Positions 34,511 to 42,236 of a stretch of 48,099 bases of DNA are shown piece by piece (position 1 is the first letter of the stretch; every line of letters begins with the position of its first letter). The notes beneath the pieces are model-generated. The model was not told the DNA's origin. It searched no databases and saw only the letters and a list, made by a program, of their open reading frames with translations. Both the position numbers and the translations under genes were made by a program. Origin of the DNA: Clostridia bacterium (lineage in GTDB: Bacteria; Bacillota; Clostridia; UBA1212); assembly GCA_017625675.1 (NCBI GenBank), contig JAGAKK010000039.1:1-48099 (forward strand), in the 5' to 3' direction.

Positions 34511-34515
34511 GGTTT

Positions 34516-35163
34516 TCACACCTTTTCCCAACCTATCCTTGACATTTCACCATGTCCCGAATAAAAAACAATCTCATCCTCCATAGAAAGAAGCCTTCTC
34601 AGGGACTTCATAAGCTCTGCTCCGCTTCCGTACTTGAAGTCGGTGCGGCCGTAGCCTCCTGCAAAAAGAGTGTCACCTGTGAGCATCAATCGTTCCTCTT
34701 CATTGTAAAGGCAAATGCAGCCGGGAGTATGCCCCGGTGTGTGCATTACCGTAAACTTCATATCAGCTTCAGCGCCGTTATCATCAATTCCCGAAAGAAT
34801 GATATTATCGCCTTCTTTTACCTTCACAGCGCAATCCTCATAGGCATTGGTGTCTCCGAAAAGATATGAAACGTTGGCTTCAGGGTCTGTAAGAACCTTG
34901 CTCTCCTCTTCGTGACACATGGTAACCGCATCAGGAAAAGCCCTCTTATACTCCTCAATGAAGCTCACGTGGTCGTAATGACCGTGGCTCAGAATAATAT
35001 ATTTTACGTCCAGCTCGTTATTAACGGCATACGAAAGAATCTCTCTCACAGGATTTCCGGGGTCTACGATAAAAGCCTCCCTTTTCCCCTGCTTGTTTTT
35101 ATTGTCGTTATAAACTACGTAAGTATTGGCGCCGTAGCCAATACCTGAAAATTGCTTTAACAC
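34516..35163 (-). CDS. MBL-fold metallo-hydrolase
   Basis: A 215-residue metallo-beta-lactamase-fold protein of the glyoxalase II-like group. Metal motif HGHYDH is His60-His65 with Asp64; later ligands are in HTPGHTPG near 143-150, LTGDTLFAGGYGR (Asp near 166) and YSGHGEM near the end. It likely hydrolyses a thioester or similar; the substrate is unknown. It begins with GTG 35163 behind GAGGAGGAG, 14 bases after dtd. The neighbour order dtd-MBL-hemZ is recurrent in clostridia. Confidence 0.88.
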   Translation of the reverse strand: MLKQFSGIGYGANTYVVYNDNKNKQGKREAFIVDPGNPVREILSYAVNNELDVKYIILSHGHYDHVSFIEEYKRAFPDAVTMCHEEESKVLTDPEANVSYLFGDTNAYEDCAVKVKEGDNIILSGIDDNGAEADMKFTVMHTPGHTPGCICLYNEEERLMLTGDTLFAGGYGRTDFKYGSGAELMKSLRRLLSMEDEIVFYSGHGEMSRIGWEKV

Positions 35164-35177
35164 AGGATCTCCTCCTC

Positions 35178-35651
35178 TTAAAAAAGCTTGGTGCTGTCAA
35201 TAAGAATAGTTACGGGACCGTCATTTGTAATTTCAACAGTCATATCCGCCCCGAATTCGCCCTTCTCAATGCGTGTTCCGGGAACGCTCTTTTCTCTTAG
35301 CTGTTTAAGAAAATACTCATATAATCCGTTGGCCATATCAGGAGCCGCCGCCTGAACGAAGGCAGGCCTCTTTCCCTTTCTGCAATCTCCGAAAAGAGTA
35401 AACTGGCTTATACAAAGCACCCCGGTCTCAACACCCGATGACTGCAGATCACTTATGGACAGGTTCATCTTGTCCTCGCTGTCAGTAAAAATCCTTAGTC
35501 CCAGAAGCTTCTCCACAAGGTAATCAGCATCCTTTTCAGTGTCCTCATGAGTAACACCCAGAAGCACGTTAAGACCTTTTCCAATGCTTCCGATAACTTT
35601 TCCGTCCACGGAAACAGATGACTTTTTAACTCTCTGAACAACGATTCTCAT
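35178..35651 (-). CDS. dtd: D-aminoacyl-tRNA deacylase
   Basis: A 157-residue DTD that removes D-amino acids (and glycine) mischarged on tRNA. It opens MRIVVQRVKKSSVSVDG and has the two active-site motifs LCISQFTLFGDCRKGKRP (SQxxL type, ~80-97) and the C-terminal NDGPVTILID (NxGPVT type, ~143-152). Length is standard. AAAGGAAG precedes ATG 35651; relA lies 14 bases upstream, so the two are co-transcribed. Confidence 0.95.
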   Translation of the reverse strand: MRIVVQRVKKSSVSVDGKVIGSIGKGLNVLLGVTHEDTEKDADYLVEKLLGLRIFTDSEDKMNLSISDLQSSGVETGVLCISQFTLFGDCRKGKRPAFVQAAAPDMANGLYEYFLKQLREKSVPGTRIEKGEFGADMTVEITNDGPVTILIDSTKLF

Positions 35652-35665
35652 ATTAAAACTTCCTT

Positions 35666-37900
35666 TTACTTAACAGTTCTTGTAACGTTGATAACTCCGT
35701 CAACAGCGCCCAGCTTATCAATAAGCTTATCAAGGGCAGAACGGTCCGTTATCTGAACGACAAGGTGAATTATCTGGTAATTATCCCTTGTGTTTTTTGA
35801 ATTTATTGACGTCATTCTGATTGACATCTCGTTAATGATATTTGCCACCGCAATAAGCATTCTTCCGGTGTCTATTGCCTCAATAACCACCTCAGCAGGG
35901 TGCGGCGCAACGGAAGACGCACCACGGGCCCACCTCACGTCTATCATACGGTTTGCCTCATTGCGATTCATTGCAATAACGTTGGGGCAATCTCTTCTGT
36001 GAACGGAAACACCTCTTGCTCTGGTGGTATATCCGATAATGGCATCTCCGGGAACAGGGTTACAGCACCTTGCAGGGTGCACAAGACAATTGTCAACACC
36101 CTTGACGATAATACCGTCTGCAGAAGCCTTTTCAATGGACTTGGCAGCCTTGTCGTCAATAAGTTTATTTATGAAGTCGCTATCCTTTGCGTCAGACTCC
36201 GCGTGCTTTTTAAGGTAGAGGTCTTTAAGCCTTGACACAGCCTTCTGGGCAGTCATATCGCCAAAGCCGATAATATTCATCAGGTCCTCTATTGAGCGGA
36301 GATTGTTCCTCTTAAGGAAGCTCTCCACGATTTCCTCGTCACCGAAAAGCTGCTGATAAGTGTATCCCTGACGCTTAAGCTCACGGTCAAGCATATCACG
36401 GCCAACCTCAATATTTTCCTCACGGCACTCGTTTTTGAACCATTGACGAAGCTTCGTACGCGCCTCGGAGCTCTTTACCATTTTAAGCCAGTCACGGCTG
36501 GGGGCGCGGTTTGGCGAGTTTGACGTAAGTATCTGCACCATATCTCCCGTCTGGAGACAATAGTCCAGAGGCTTCAGCTCGCCGTTTACACGGGCGCCTA
36601 TCATCTTGTGACCCACGCCGCTGTGTATTGCGTATGCAAAGTCAATAGGAGTAGACCCTGCCGGCAATGACTTTACGTCGCCTTTAGGGGTAAACACAAA
36701 AACCTCGTCGGTAAAGAGGTCCATCTTGAAGGCCTCCATAAAACCGTCGGTGGTATCCATATCCTTCTGCATATCAAAAAGCTTTCGTACCCACTCAAAC
36801 TTCTTCTCTGCATTTTCATCACGTTCTTCTTTTCCGCCTTCCTTGTATCTCCAATGGGCGGCAATACCAAGCTCTGCGGCATTGTGCATATCCCAGGTTC
36901 TTATCTGCGCCTCAAAAGCGACGCCGCCGTGGCCTATTACCGTTGTATGAATAGACTGGTACATGTTGGGCTTAGGAGTGGCAATATAATCCTTAAATCT
37001 GTGAGGCACCGGCGTATAAAGCTGGTGGATAATTCCCAGCACTCTGTAGCACTGCGCCACGTTGTCCACGATAACGCGTATAGCCAGCAGGTCATATATC
37101 TGGTCCAAAGGCTTGTGCTGTCTGTCCATCTTTTTCTTTATACTGAAAAGATGCTTTGGCCTTCCGTCAAGGTGGGCCTCAAAGCCCTCCGCCTCAATGG
37201 CGGTCTTAACCGTGGAAATAATACTCTTTATATATTCTTCTCTCTCAGAACGTTTTTGTGATAGCTGAGCCGCCAGAGAAGCATACCCTTCCGGGTCAAG
37301 ATATTTAAAGCACAGGTCCTCCAGCTCCCATTTAATCTTCGCCATGCCGAAACGGTGGGCCAAGGGAGTGTACACGTCAAGAGTTTCCTGAGCCTTCTTA
37401 ATTTGTTTATCAGTGTTTACGTATTGGAGCGTGCGCATATTGTGAAGGCGGTCCACAAGCTTAATAACGATAACCCTCATGTCCTCAGCTATTGCAAGGA
37501 ACATTTTACGAAGATTTTCGGCCTGCTGTTCTTCCTTCGTGGTGTCTCCGATTCTCTTAAGTTTCGTCGCGCCGTCCACAAGCTTTGCGATTTCTGCGCC
37601 GAATTCAGCCTGCACGTCGTCGTAAGTCATAGAAGTGTCCTCTACCACGTCGTGAAGCATTCCTGCGGTAATGCAATTAACGTCCATCTCCATTTCCGCA
37701 AGCATAGCCGCCACCGCTATAGGGTGGATAATAAAAGGTTCTCCGGATTGGCGCAGCTGTCCCCTGTGCATCGTTTCCGCAACCATAAAAGCGCGCCATA
37801 TCTTATCGACGTTAGCGCCGGGGTAATTGGCCTTTGCCAGCTCCATTATTCGTTTTACTTCTGCTTCATTTTTTTCATACTGCACGTCTTGCTCTGTCAT
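35666..37900 (-). CDS. relA: Bifunctional (p)ppGpp synthetase/hydrolase
   Basis: A 744-residue Rel enzyme, the stringent-response alarmone synthase and hydrolase. Domains in order: HD hydrolase (HRGQLRQSGEPFIIHP, then MLHDVVEDT), synthetase (IYDLLAIRVIVD, HTTVIGHGGVAFEAQIRT), TGS (FVFTPKGDVKSLPAGSTPIDFAYAIHS), a zinc-finger/CC region (VDNCLVHPARCCNPVPGDAIIGY) and a C-terminal ACT domain. The intact HD-ED residues argue for a bifunctional enzyme. ATG 37900 is eight bases after GGAGG. recJ ends 33 bases upstream; the apt gene often found between them in clostridia is missing here. Confidence 0.95.
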   Translation of the reverse strand: MTEQDVQYEKNEAEVKRIMELAKANYPGANVDKIWRAFMVAETMHRGQLRQSGEPFIIHPIAVAAMLAEMEMDVNCITAGMLHDVVEDTSMTYDDVQAEFGAEIAKLVDGATKLKRIGDTTKEEQQAENLRKMFLAIAEDMRVIVIKLVDRLHNMRTLQYVNTDKQIKKAQETLDVYTPLAHRFGMAKIKWELEDLCFKYLDPEGYASLAAQLSQKRSEREEYIKSIISTVKTAIEAEGFEAHLDGRPKHLFSIKKKMDRQHKPLDQIYDLLAIRVIVDNVAQCYRVLGIIHQLYTPVPHRFKDYIATPKPNMYQSIHTTVIGHGGVAFEAQIRTWDMHNAAELGIAAHWRYKEGGKEERDENAEKKFEWVRKLFDMQKDMDTTDGFMEAFKMDLFTDEVFVFTPKGDVKSLPAGSTPIDFAYAIHSGVGHKMIGARVNGELKPLDYCLQTGDMVQILTSNSPNRAPSRDWLKMVKSSEARTKLRQWFKNECREENIEVGRDMLDRELKRQGYTYQQLFGDEEIVESFLKRNNLRSIEDLMNIIGFGDMTAQKAVSRLKDLYLKKHAESDAKDSDFINKLIDDKAAKSIEKASADGIIVKGVDNCLVHPARCCNPVPGDAIIGYTTRARGVSVHRRDCPNVIAMNRNEANRMIDVRWARGASSVAPHPAEVVIEAIDTGRMLIAVANIINEMSIRMTSINSKNTRDNYQIIHLVVQITDRSALDKLIDKLGAVDGVINVTRTVK

Positions 37901-37933
37901 GTTCTGCACCTCCGGAAACAGCATTACTCCGTA

Positions 37934-40030
37934 TCAATCCCTCTTCTGCGATAATTCAGAAAACAGCCGTGAGTCGGTAAGATTTCTCTTGGCCGCTCCG
38001 CTCTCCGGTGAAAAAGAATAATGCCCCTTGGATTCCCTTTTTATAAAACCAAGCTCTGCAAAAACATCAAGACCGTTTTTTATCTTGAACCATGAAATAT
38101 CGTGGCCCGATGCCTTCATTATCGCCTTTACTTCGTAAAGACCGTCAAAGCCAAAGCCCTCGCCGTACCTTTTCAGAACCTTGTACAGCGTCGCCAGTTC
38201 TTCACGATTGAAGGTAAAGGCCCTCTCCATCGCCTTGATGCAATTGCATTTTTGGGTATACACATCATCATTGTATACTATCTCACTATTTTTCGCAACA
38301 AAATCTTCGCAATCAATTATATCAATAACACCGAGAGAAACGCTTTTCACACCCTGCCACTCATTGACGTCAAGGGTATAAACGCAAGCGCATTCTCCCA
38401 CACAATTTACCATTTTATTATAAACCGCTGAATTAAAGGATATTCCTTCAACAATTACCGGCGGAGTTTTCTCGTCCCCTTCACTTCCCGCGAAACGGAA
38501 TTTCAGGTGTTTTTTCGTGTCACCCACCGCATTTGCGCGGACAAACTTAAAACCGTCGGTAATAAATACGGGCGCAGGATTTCCAACGCCGAAGGGCTCC
38601 ATTACCGACAATGCCTCTGCGTTTTCCACGGTAAGCATATCCATAGGCACGTAGCAATCAATTTGCTTTGTAACGAAAAGGCTTCCCTCTGCCTTCTGCT
38701 CTTTAAGGGCCTCATTTACGATGCCTATAAGAGGCTTTATATTTTCCTCCGCCACGGTAAAGCCGGCCGCCATTTCGTGACCGCCGAACTTGGTCATAAG
38801 GTGCGCGCCACGGCTCAATGCGCCGTGAATATTTACGCCCTCTACAGACCTTGCAGAAGCTCTCATATATACTTTGCCCTGCTCATCAGGCTCGCAGCCC
38901 GACAATACGATTGCAGGCTTTTTATACTTATCAACAAGCTTTGATGCAACGATTCCCGTAACTCCGTGGTGCCATTCCTCGCCCGCCGCCATTACGAAAA
39001 GATCTTCTTCCGAGGTGAGAAGATGCCCCGGCTCTGATGCCTCTGCCATAATTTTACTTTCGGTCTGCTGACGAAGCGTATTAAGGTCTGAAAGCTTTTT
39101 AAGAAGCTCTTCCGCGCTCTTTTTATCCTCGGAAAGCAAAAGCTCCAAGGCAGTCTCAGCGCCGCCCATACGGCCCGCCGCATTTATTTTAGGCACAAGT
39201 CCAAAGGCCACCGACCTGACGGTAAGTTTTTTGTCCTTCCCTCTGGCCGCCTCTGCCGCCAGCACCACGCCCGGCAGGCTTTCCCCCATCATTTCAAGGC
39301 CATTCTTCACGATAATACGGTTCTCGCCGGTCAAGGGCATTGAGTCACCGATAGTTCCTATAGCCGCAATGGGCACGTATACGCTTATATCCTCCACGCC
39401 TATAGAACAGGCCAGCGCTTCAACAAGTTTAAAGGCCACGCCTGCCCCTGCCAGCTGCTTCATAGGAAACAGACTGTCCTCACGCATAGGGTCTACCACA
39501 GCGCAACACTCCGGCAAGGTCTCTCCGCAGTTATGATGGTCTGTCACCACAACGTCAATTCCGGCCTCCGACGCATATTTAATTTCTTCAAAGGCAACGA
39601 TACCCGTGTCAACGGTTATGATAAGGCTTGTCCCACGCTCTTTTATTGTGTCAATAGCCTTCCTCGACATTCCGTAGCCCTCACCGAATCTGCTGGGGAG
39701 CATATAGTCAACCTGCGCCTCCAGATACACCGTAAGAAAATTATACAAAATGGCTGTGGCGGTAATGCCGTCAGCATCGTAATCGCCGAAAATTGTTATA
39801 TGCTCTTCGTTGTCAACAGCCCCAAGTATGCGTTCCACGGCTTCTGACATATCCGGAAGCAAAAAAGGGTCCGCAAGTTTTGACATATCAGGCGAAAGGA
39901 ACTCCTGCGTTTCTTCTTCGGACATTCCCTTTGCCCTCAAAAGCCGCGCCACAATATCCCGACTGCCGCCGTTTCCGCCGCAATCGGTCTCCTCTCCCGA
40001 CTCAATTAACTTCCAGACCGTATCAAACAT
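37934..40030 (-). CDS. recJ: Single-stranded-DNA-specific exonuclease RecJ
   Basis: A 698-residue RecJ, a 5'-3' ssDNA exonuclease of recombination and repair. DHH-superfamily motifs: FGDYDADGITA (81-91, metal-binding Asps), TVDTG (139-143) and VVTDHHN (161-167). The DHHA1 domain carries the GGHEMAAGF motif near 414. The C-terminal ~150 residues form the OB and RecJ-specific extension. ATG 40030 follows AAAGGAAAG. First gene before relA; the rpsU terminator lies 32 bases upstream, so recJ needs its own start signal, which I could not pin down. Confidence 0.93.
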   Translation of the reverse strand: MFDTVWKLIESGEETDCGGNGGSRDIVARLLRAKGMSEEETQEFLSPDMSKLADPFLLPDMSEAVERILGAVDNEEHITIFGDYDADGITATAILYNFLTVYLEAQVDYMLPSRFGEGYGMSRKAIDTIKERGTSLIITVDTGIVAFEEIKYASEAGIDVVVTDHHNCGETLPECCAVVDPMREDSLFPMKQLAGAGVAFKLVEALACSIGVEDISVYVPIAAIGTIGDSMPLTGENRIIVKNGLEMMGESLPGVVLAAEAARGKDKKLTVRSVAFGLVPKINAAGRMGGAETALELLLSEDKKSAEELLKKLSDLNTLRQQTESKIMAEASEPGHLLTSEEDLFVMAAGEEWHHGVTGIVASKLVDKYKKPAIVLSGCEPDEQGKVYMRASARSVEGVNIHGALSRGAHLMTKFGGHEMAAGFTVAEENIKPLIGIVNEALKEQKAEGSLFVTKQIDCYVPMDMLTVENAEALSVMEPFGVGNPAPVFITDGFKFVRANAVGDTKKHLKFRFAGSEGDEKTPPVIVEGISFNSAVYNKMVNCVGECACVYTLDVNEWQGVKSVSLGVIDIIDCEDFVAKNSEIVYNDDVYTQKCNCIKAMERAFTFNREELATLYKVLKRYGEGFGFDGLYEVKAIMKASGHDISWFKIKNGLDVFAELGFIKRESKGHYSFSPESGAAKRNLTDSRLFSELSQKRD

Positions 40031-40061
40031 AAATTATTAAACTTTCCTTTAGTAAACAAAA

Positions 40062-40082
40062 AGACCTGACATAATCAGGTCT
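40062..40082 (-). terminator. Terminator of rpsU
   Basis: A perfect eight-bp stem (AGACCTGA / TCAGGTCT) with a five-base loop; the right arm is followed by TTTTGTTT on the minus strand. It lies about 70 bases past the rpsU stop and before recJ. Confidence 0.8.
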
Positions 40083-40152
40083 CCTTATCTTTTCGCTCAA
40101 AACAAGCATTCGGCAATATTAATCTCGCCGACAATAACGCAAAAGCGTGCCA

Positions 40153-40326
40153 TCAATACTTGCGCTTTCTAGCAGCCTCAGACTTCTTTTTTCTCTTAAC
40201 ACTGGGCTTTTCGTAGTGCTCTCTCTTTCTTACCTCAGCAAGAACACCTGACTTTGCACAAGATCTTTTGAATCTCTTAAGCGCGCTGTCTAAGGATTCA
40301 TTTTCCTTGATTCTGATCTCTGACAC
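40153..40326 (-). CDS. rpsU: 30S ribosomal protein S21
   Basis: A 57-residue basic protein: [20 protein letters not shown], then [20 protein letters not shown] and an Arg/Lys tail, a textbook S21. S21 sits on the 30S platform near the anti-Shine-Dalgarno end of 16S rRNA. The start is GTG 40326, seven bases after GGAGGGAGG, giving the normal length; reading further upstream would begin inside that site. It has a long (~220 base) leader from the promoter at 40553-40581. Confidence 0.95.
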   Translation of the reverse strand: MSEIRIKENESLDSALKRFKRSCAKSGVLAEVRKREHYEKPSVKRKKKSEAARKRKY

Positions 40327-40545
40327 TCTTATCCCTCCCTCCAACGGTAGTACCTACGATCGCGTATCATTATGTAACGGCGGACCGTATGCCTCCATGC
40401 ATCAGTCAATCATATTCATCGACCCTCCCGATTACCACAAGGGCAACGGAGAAAATCTATAATCGAAATAATAGCATGGTCGCTACTACTTACTATGGGC
40501 TTGTTCAGACGGGGCAACAAACTCGGTGCCAAAATCTGCAACAAC
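40327..40545 (-). promoter_or_regulatory. Long 5' leader of rpsU
   Basis: About 220 bases lie between the inferred transcription start (near 40546) and the S21 start codon. They contain a small reading frame opening ATGGAGGCATACGG (14 codons, ending near 40356, encoding MEAYGPPLHNDTRS) and a GGGAGGG followed by ATGAATATG. I see no terminator or known riboswitch. A leader this long on a ribosomal protein gene suggests regulation, but no mechanism is evident. Confidence 0.4.
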
Positions 40546-40552
40546 ATTGACA

Positions 40553-40581
40553 ATTATACAACATTCAAAAATCTTAGTCAA
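40553..40581 (-). promoter_or_regulatory. Promoter of rpsU
   Basis: Minus-strand TTGACT (40576-40581), 17-bp spacer, perfect TATAAT (40553-40558). Confidence 0.8.
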
Positions 40582-40632
40582 TATCTACAAAATAAATTTA
40601 TTGAAAATTTTTTCACAGGGTGTGACAGAGTG

Positions 40633-40655
40633 TGACAGGGGGCAGGTCACTGTCA
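40633..40655. repeat. Palindromic repeat unit (TGACAG / CTGTCA arms)
   Basis: Arms TGACAG (40633-40638) and CTGTCA (40650-40655) enclose GGGGCAGGTCA. The constant core is that of the units at 232 and 43834, but the arm sequence differs while remaining self-complementary. CTTTTTTTA follows, so it could also act as a plus-strand terminator. Confidence 0.75.
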
Positions 40656-40668
40656 TGCTTTTTTTACG

Positions 40669-40688
40669 TGTCAGGGGGACAGGTCACT
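40669..40688. repeat. Degenerate copy of the palindromic repeat
   Basis: TGTCAGGGGGACAGGTCACT has the repeat core with one extra base, but the right arm is lost (TTTCTC follows). It overlaps the stop codon of the DUF4275-like gene (40684-40686). Confidence 0.65.
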
Positions 40689-41136
40689 TTCTCGCTAAAA
40701 GACAATATCTTTCCCCGTCACTATCATCCTCGTGTGTGAAAATAACACTCCATTGAAAAGACTCGTCAAACAAGTAGATATCCTCCGGCAATTCCTTTTT
40801 TATTGCCTCGTCCCATTTTTCTATACAGAGAACACTCTCTTTAGGAAATTTCCAATAATCAGGAATAAATATTTTTTGGCAGGAATGAATATCCCACATA
40901 ACAAAAATTCTTTCCTTTTCCTTTATCATCTCATTTGCATCTTTTTCCGAAATTACCTTAAAATTTTCCAAGCAATCCCACAAATATCCATCATAACAAA
41001 GTCCATCGCAATACATTTCCATCTTTTCAATTAAATTTAAATAATATGGCGATTCTTTGTTGATAAAGATATTTGTAAACTTATTGCGGATTTCTTTTGA
41101 TTTAGATTCACCGTAAATTTTAATATTTACATTCAT
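40684..41136 (-). CDS. DUF4275-like protein
   Basis: A 150-residue soluble protein. Features recalling DUF4275: FTNIFI, YDGYLWDCLENFKV (YLW motif, ~50-64), RIFVMWDIHSCQKIFIPD, DIYLFDESFQWSVIFTHED (the W...THE motif, ~124-140). Proteins of this group sit in accessory regions of Firmicutes and some act as immunity-like factors; that role is inference. The TGA stop lies inside a copy of the dispersed palindromic repeat, so the repeat abuts or reshaped its 3' end. ATG 41136 has GGAGGG 12 bases upstream. A+T-rich compared with neighbours. Confidence 0.6.
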   Translation of the reverse strand: MNVNIKIYGESKSKEIRNKFTNIFINKESPYYLNLIEKMEMYCDGLCYDGYLWDCLENFKVISEKDANEMIKEKERIFVMWDIHSCQKIFIPDYWKFPKESVLCIEKWDEAIKKELPEDIYLFDESFQWSVIFTHEDDSDGERYCLLARK

Positions 41137-41162
41137 CTTTTTGTAAACCCTCCGTTAGTAAA

Positions 41163-41382
41163 TTACTTATATGTACGTATTTTTTCAAGAGAAGACTTTG
41201 CCGACTTTGCTTTTTCAAGTTTTTCTTGCGCTTTCATCTTGCTAAGAATTTTCTCTCGGGTTGCTTTTGTTAACGATTCAGCTTCAAGAATATTCATCAA
41301 TGTGTTTACTGCAAAACACCTAAAATGATACACACGGTGGAGCATTTACCAATACTTGAGCGAGTTCCACACGATCTGTCAT
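41163..41382 (-). pseudogene. Small frameshifted gene of unknown family
   Basis: A start ATG at 41382 lies five bases after AAGGTG and two bases past the GDPD stop. Its frame runs 20 codons (MTDRVELAQVLVNAPPCVSF) to a TAG. The next frame then stays open from ~41345 to the stop at 41163 with a helical, charged peptide (LMNILEAESLTKATREKIL, KMKAQEKLEKAKSAKSSLEK). Joined across a GTGTGT run near 41328-41345 they would give one ~70-residue protein. A slip in the GT run (mutation, sequencing error or programmed shift) is the simple explanation. It precedes the DUF4275-like gene by 26 bases. Function unknown. Confidence 0.5.
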
Positions 41383-41384
41383 GC

Positions 41385-42233
41385 TCACACCTTAAACCCT
41401 TCAAAAATCACAGCCTTAAATCCACCCTCATTTTCAGCGACCGCTCTGTCCTCCTCGCACCTTGCAGTCCATGCCACAGGGTATCCCCCCAGAAGCTTAG
41501 CCATTTTAAAAGAGGGCTGCGCCCGATGGTGCAAATTGTACGCAATAAAATCCGGCCTGCAAAGAAATGACAAAAGCATATTCTCCAGAACAAAATTCAA
41601 AAACTTATTTTTCTTCCCTTCGTCCTTTGACATTTTACAAGAAAGCTGCCCTCGCACCGCGCCCTTCCTGTTTTTCTTAAACCACGCCACGTAGAAGGGA
41701 TTAAAGGACTCCATACACCACTTGCCCTTGTAATCATCAAGAGCCTTTGCCGTAAGTTCACAAACCCTCATATCTGAAGTATTTTCACCCTTTATTTCCA
41801 CAATCAGCACAGCTCTGCCTGCCACTAAGTCAAGCACCTCTTCAAAAGAGGGAATGTACTGGTCAGTTCCTGCAAGTGACAAGCCTTGAAGCTCTGCCAG
41901 AGTCTTAGACTCCGTCTTTCCTGAAACACCGCACATGCGGTCAAGTGTATCATCGTGGAACACCGCCAATTTTCCGTCAGCGGTAATATGTACGTCAAGC
42001 TCAATGCCATACCCTGCCTTGCAGGCGAGTTCAAAGGCTCTGAGAGAATTTTCCGGAACGTCACCCGTATTGCCGTCGTGAAGTCCCCTGTGGGCATAAT
42101 ACTTCTGTCCCTCAAAAAATTTCGCCGTCTTTTTCTGTCGCTCCCCTTGAGCAGGACACACCAGAAAAATATATATCAGAAACAAAAGCAACAGCACCAC
42201 TGCCGCTATACAAAAAACGATAATCCAATCCAT
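41385..42233 (-). CDS. Membrane-anchored glycerophosphodiester phosphodiesterase
   Basis: A 282-residue protein with an N-terminal membrane helix (~3-26) and a GDPD TIM-barrel domain. Catalytic pattern: AHRG (His48, Arg49), PENS (Glu61, Asn62), ELDVHIT (Glu78, Asp80) and FHDDTLDR (His93). It hydrolyses glycerophosphodiesters to glycerol-3-phosphate, releasing the alcohol, probably at the outer membrane face. It begins three bases after the MFS gene stop, with AAAGG upstream, so transport and hydrolysis are co-expressed. Confidence 0.9.
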   Translation of the reverse strand: MDWIIVFCIAAVVLLLLFLIYIFLVCPAQGERQKKTAKFFEGQKYYAHRGLHDGNTGDVPENSLRAFELACKAGYGIELDVHITADGKLAVFHDDTLDRMCGVSGKTESKTLAELQGLSLAGTDQYIPSFEEVLDLVAGRAVLIVEIKGENTSDMRVCELTAKALDDYKGKWCMESFNPFYVAWFKKNRKGAVRGQLSCKMSKDEGKKNKFLNFVLENMLLSFLCRPDFIAYNLHHRAQPSFKMAKLLGGYPVAWTARCEEDRAVAENEGGFKAVIFEGFKV

Positions 42234-42236
42234 TAA

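Noticed and set aside
40268..40462. Plus-strand frame across the rpsU leader
   Set aside because: Antisense to rpsU and its leader, no ribosome binding site, no recognisable protein.
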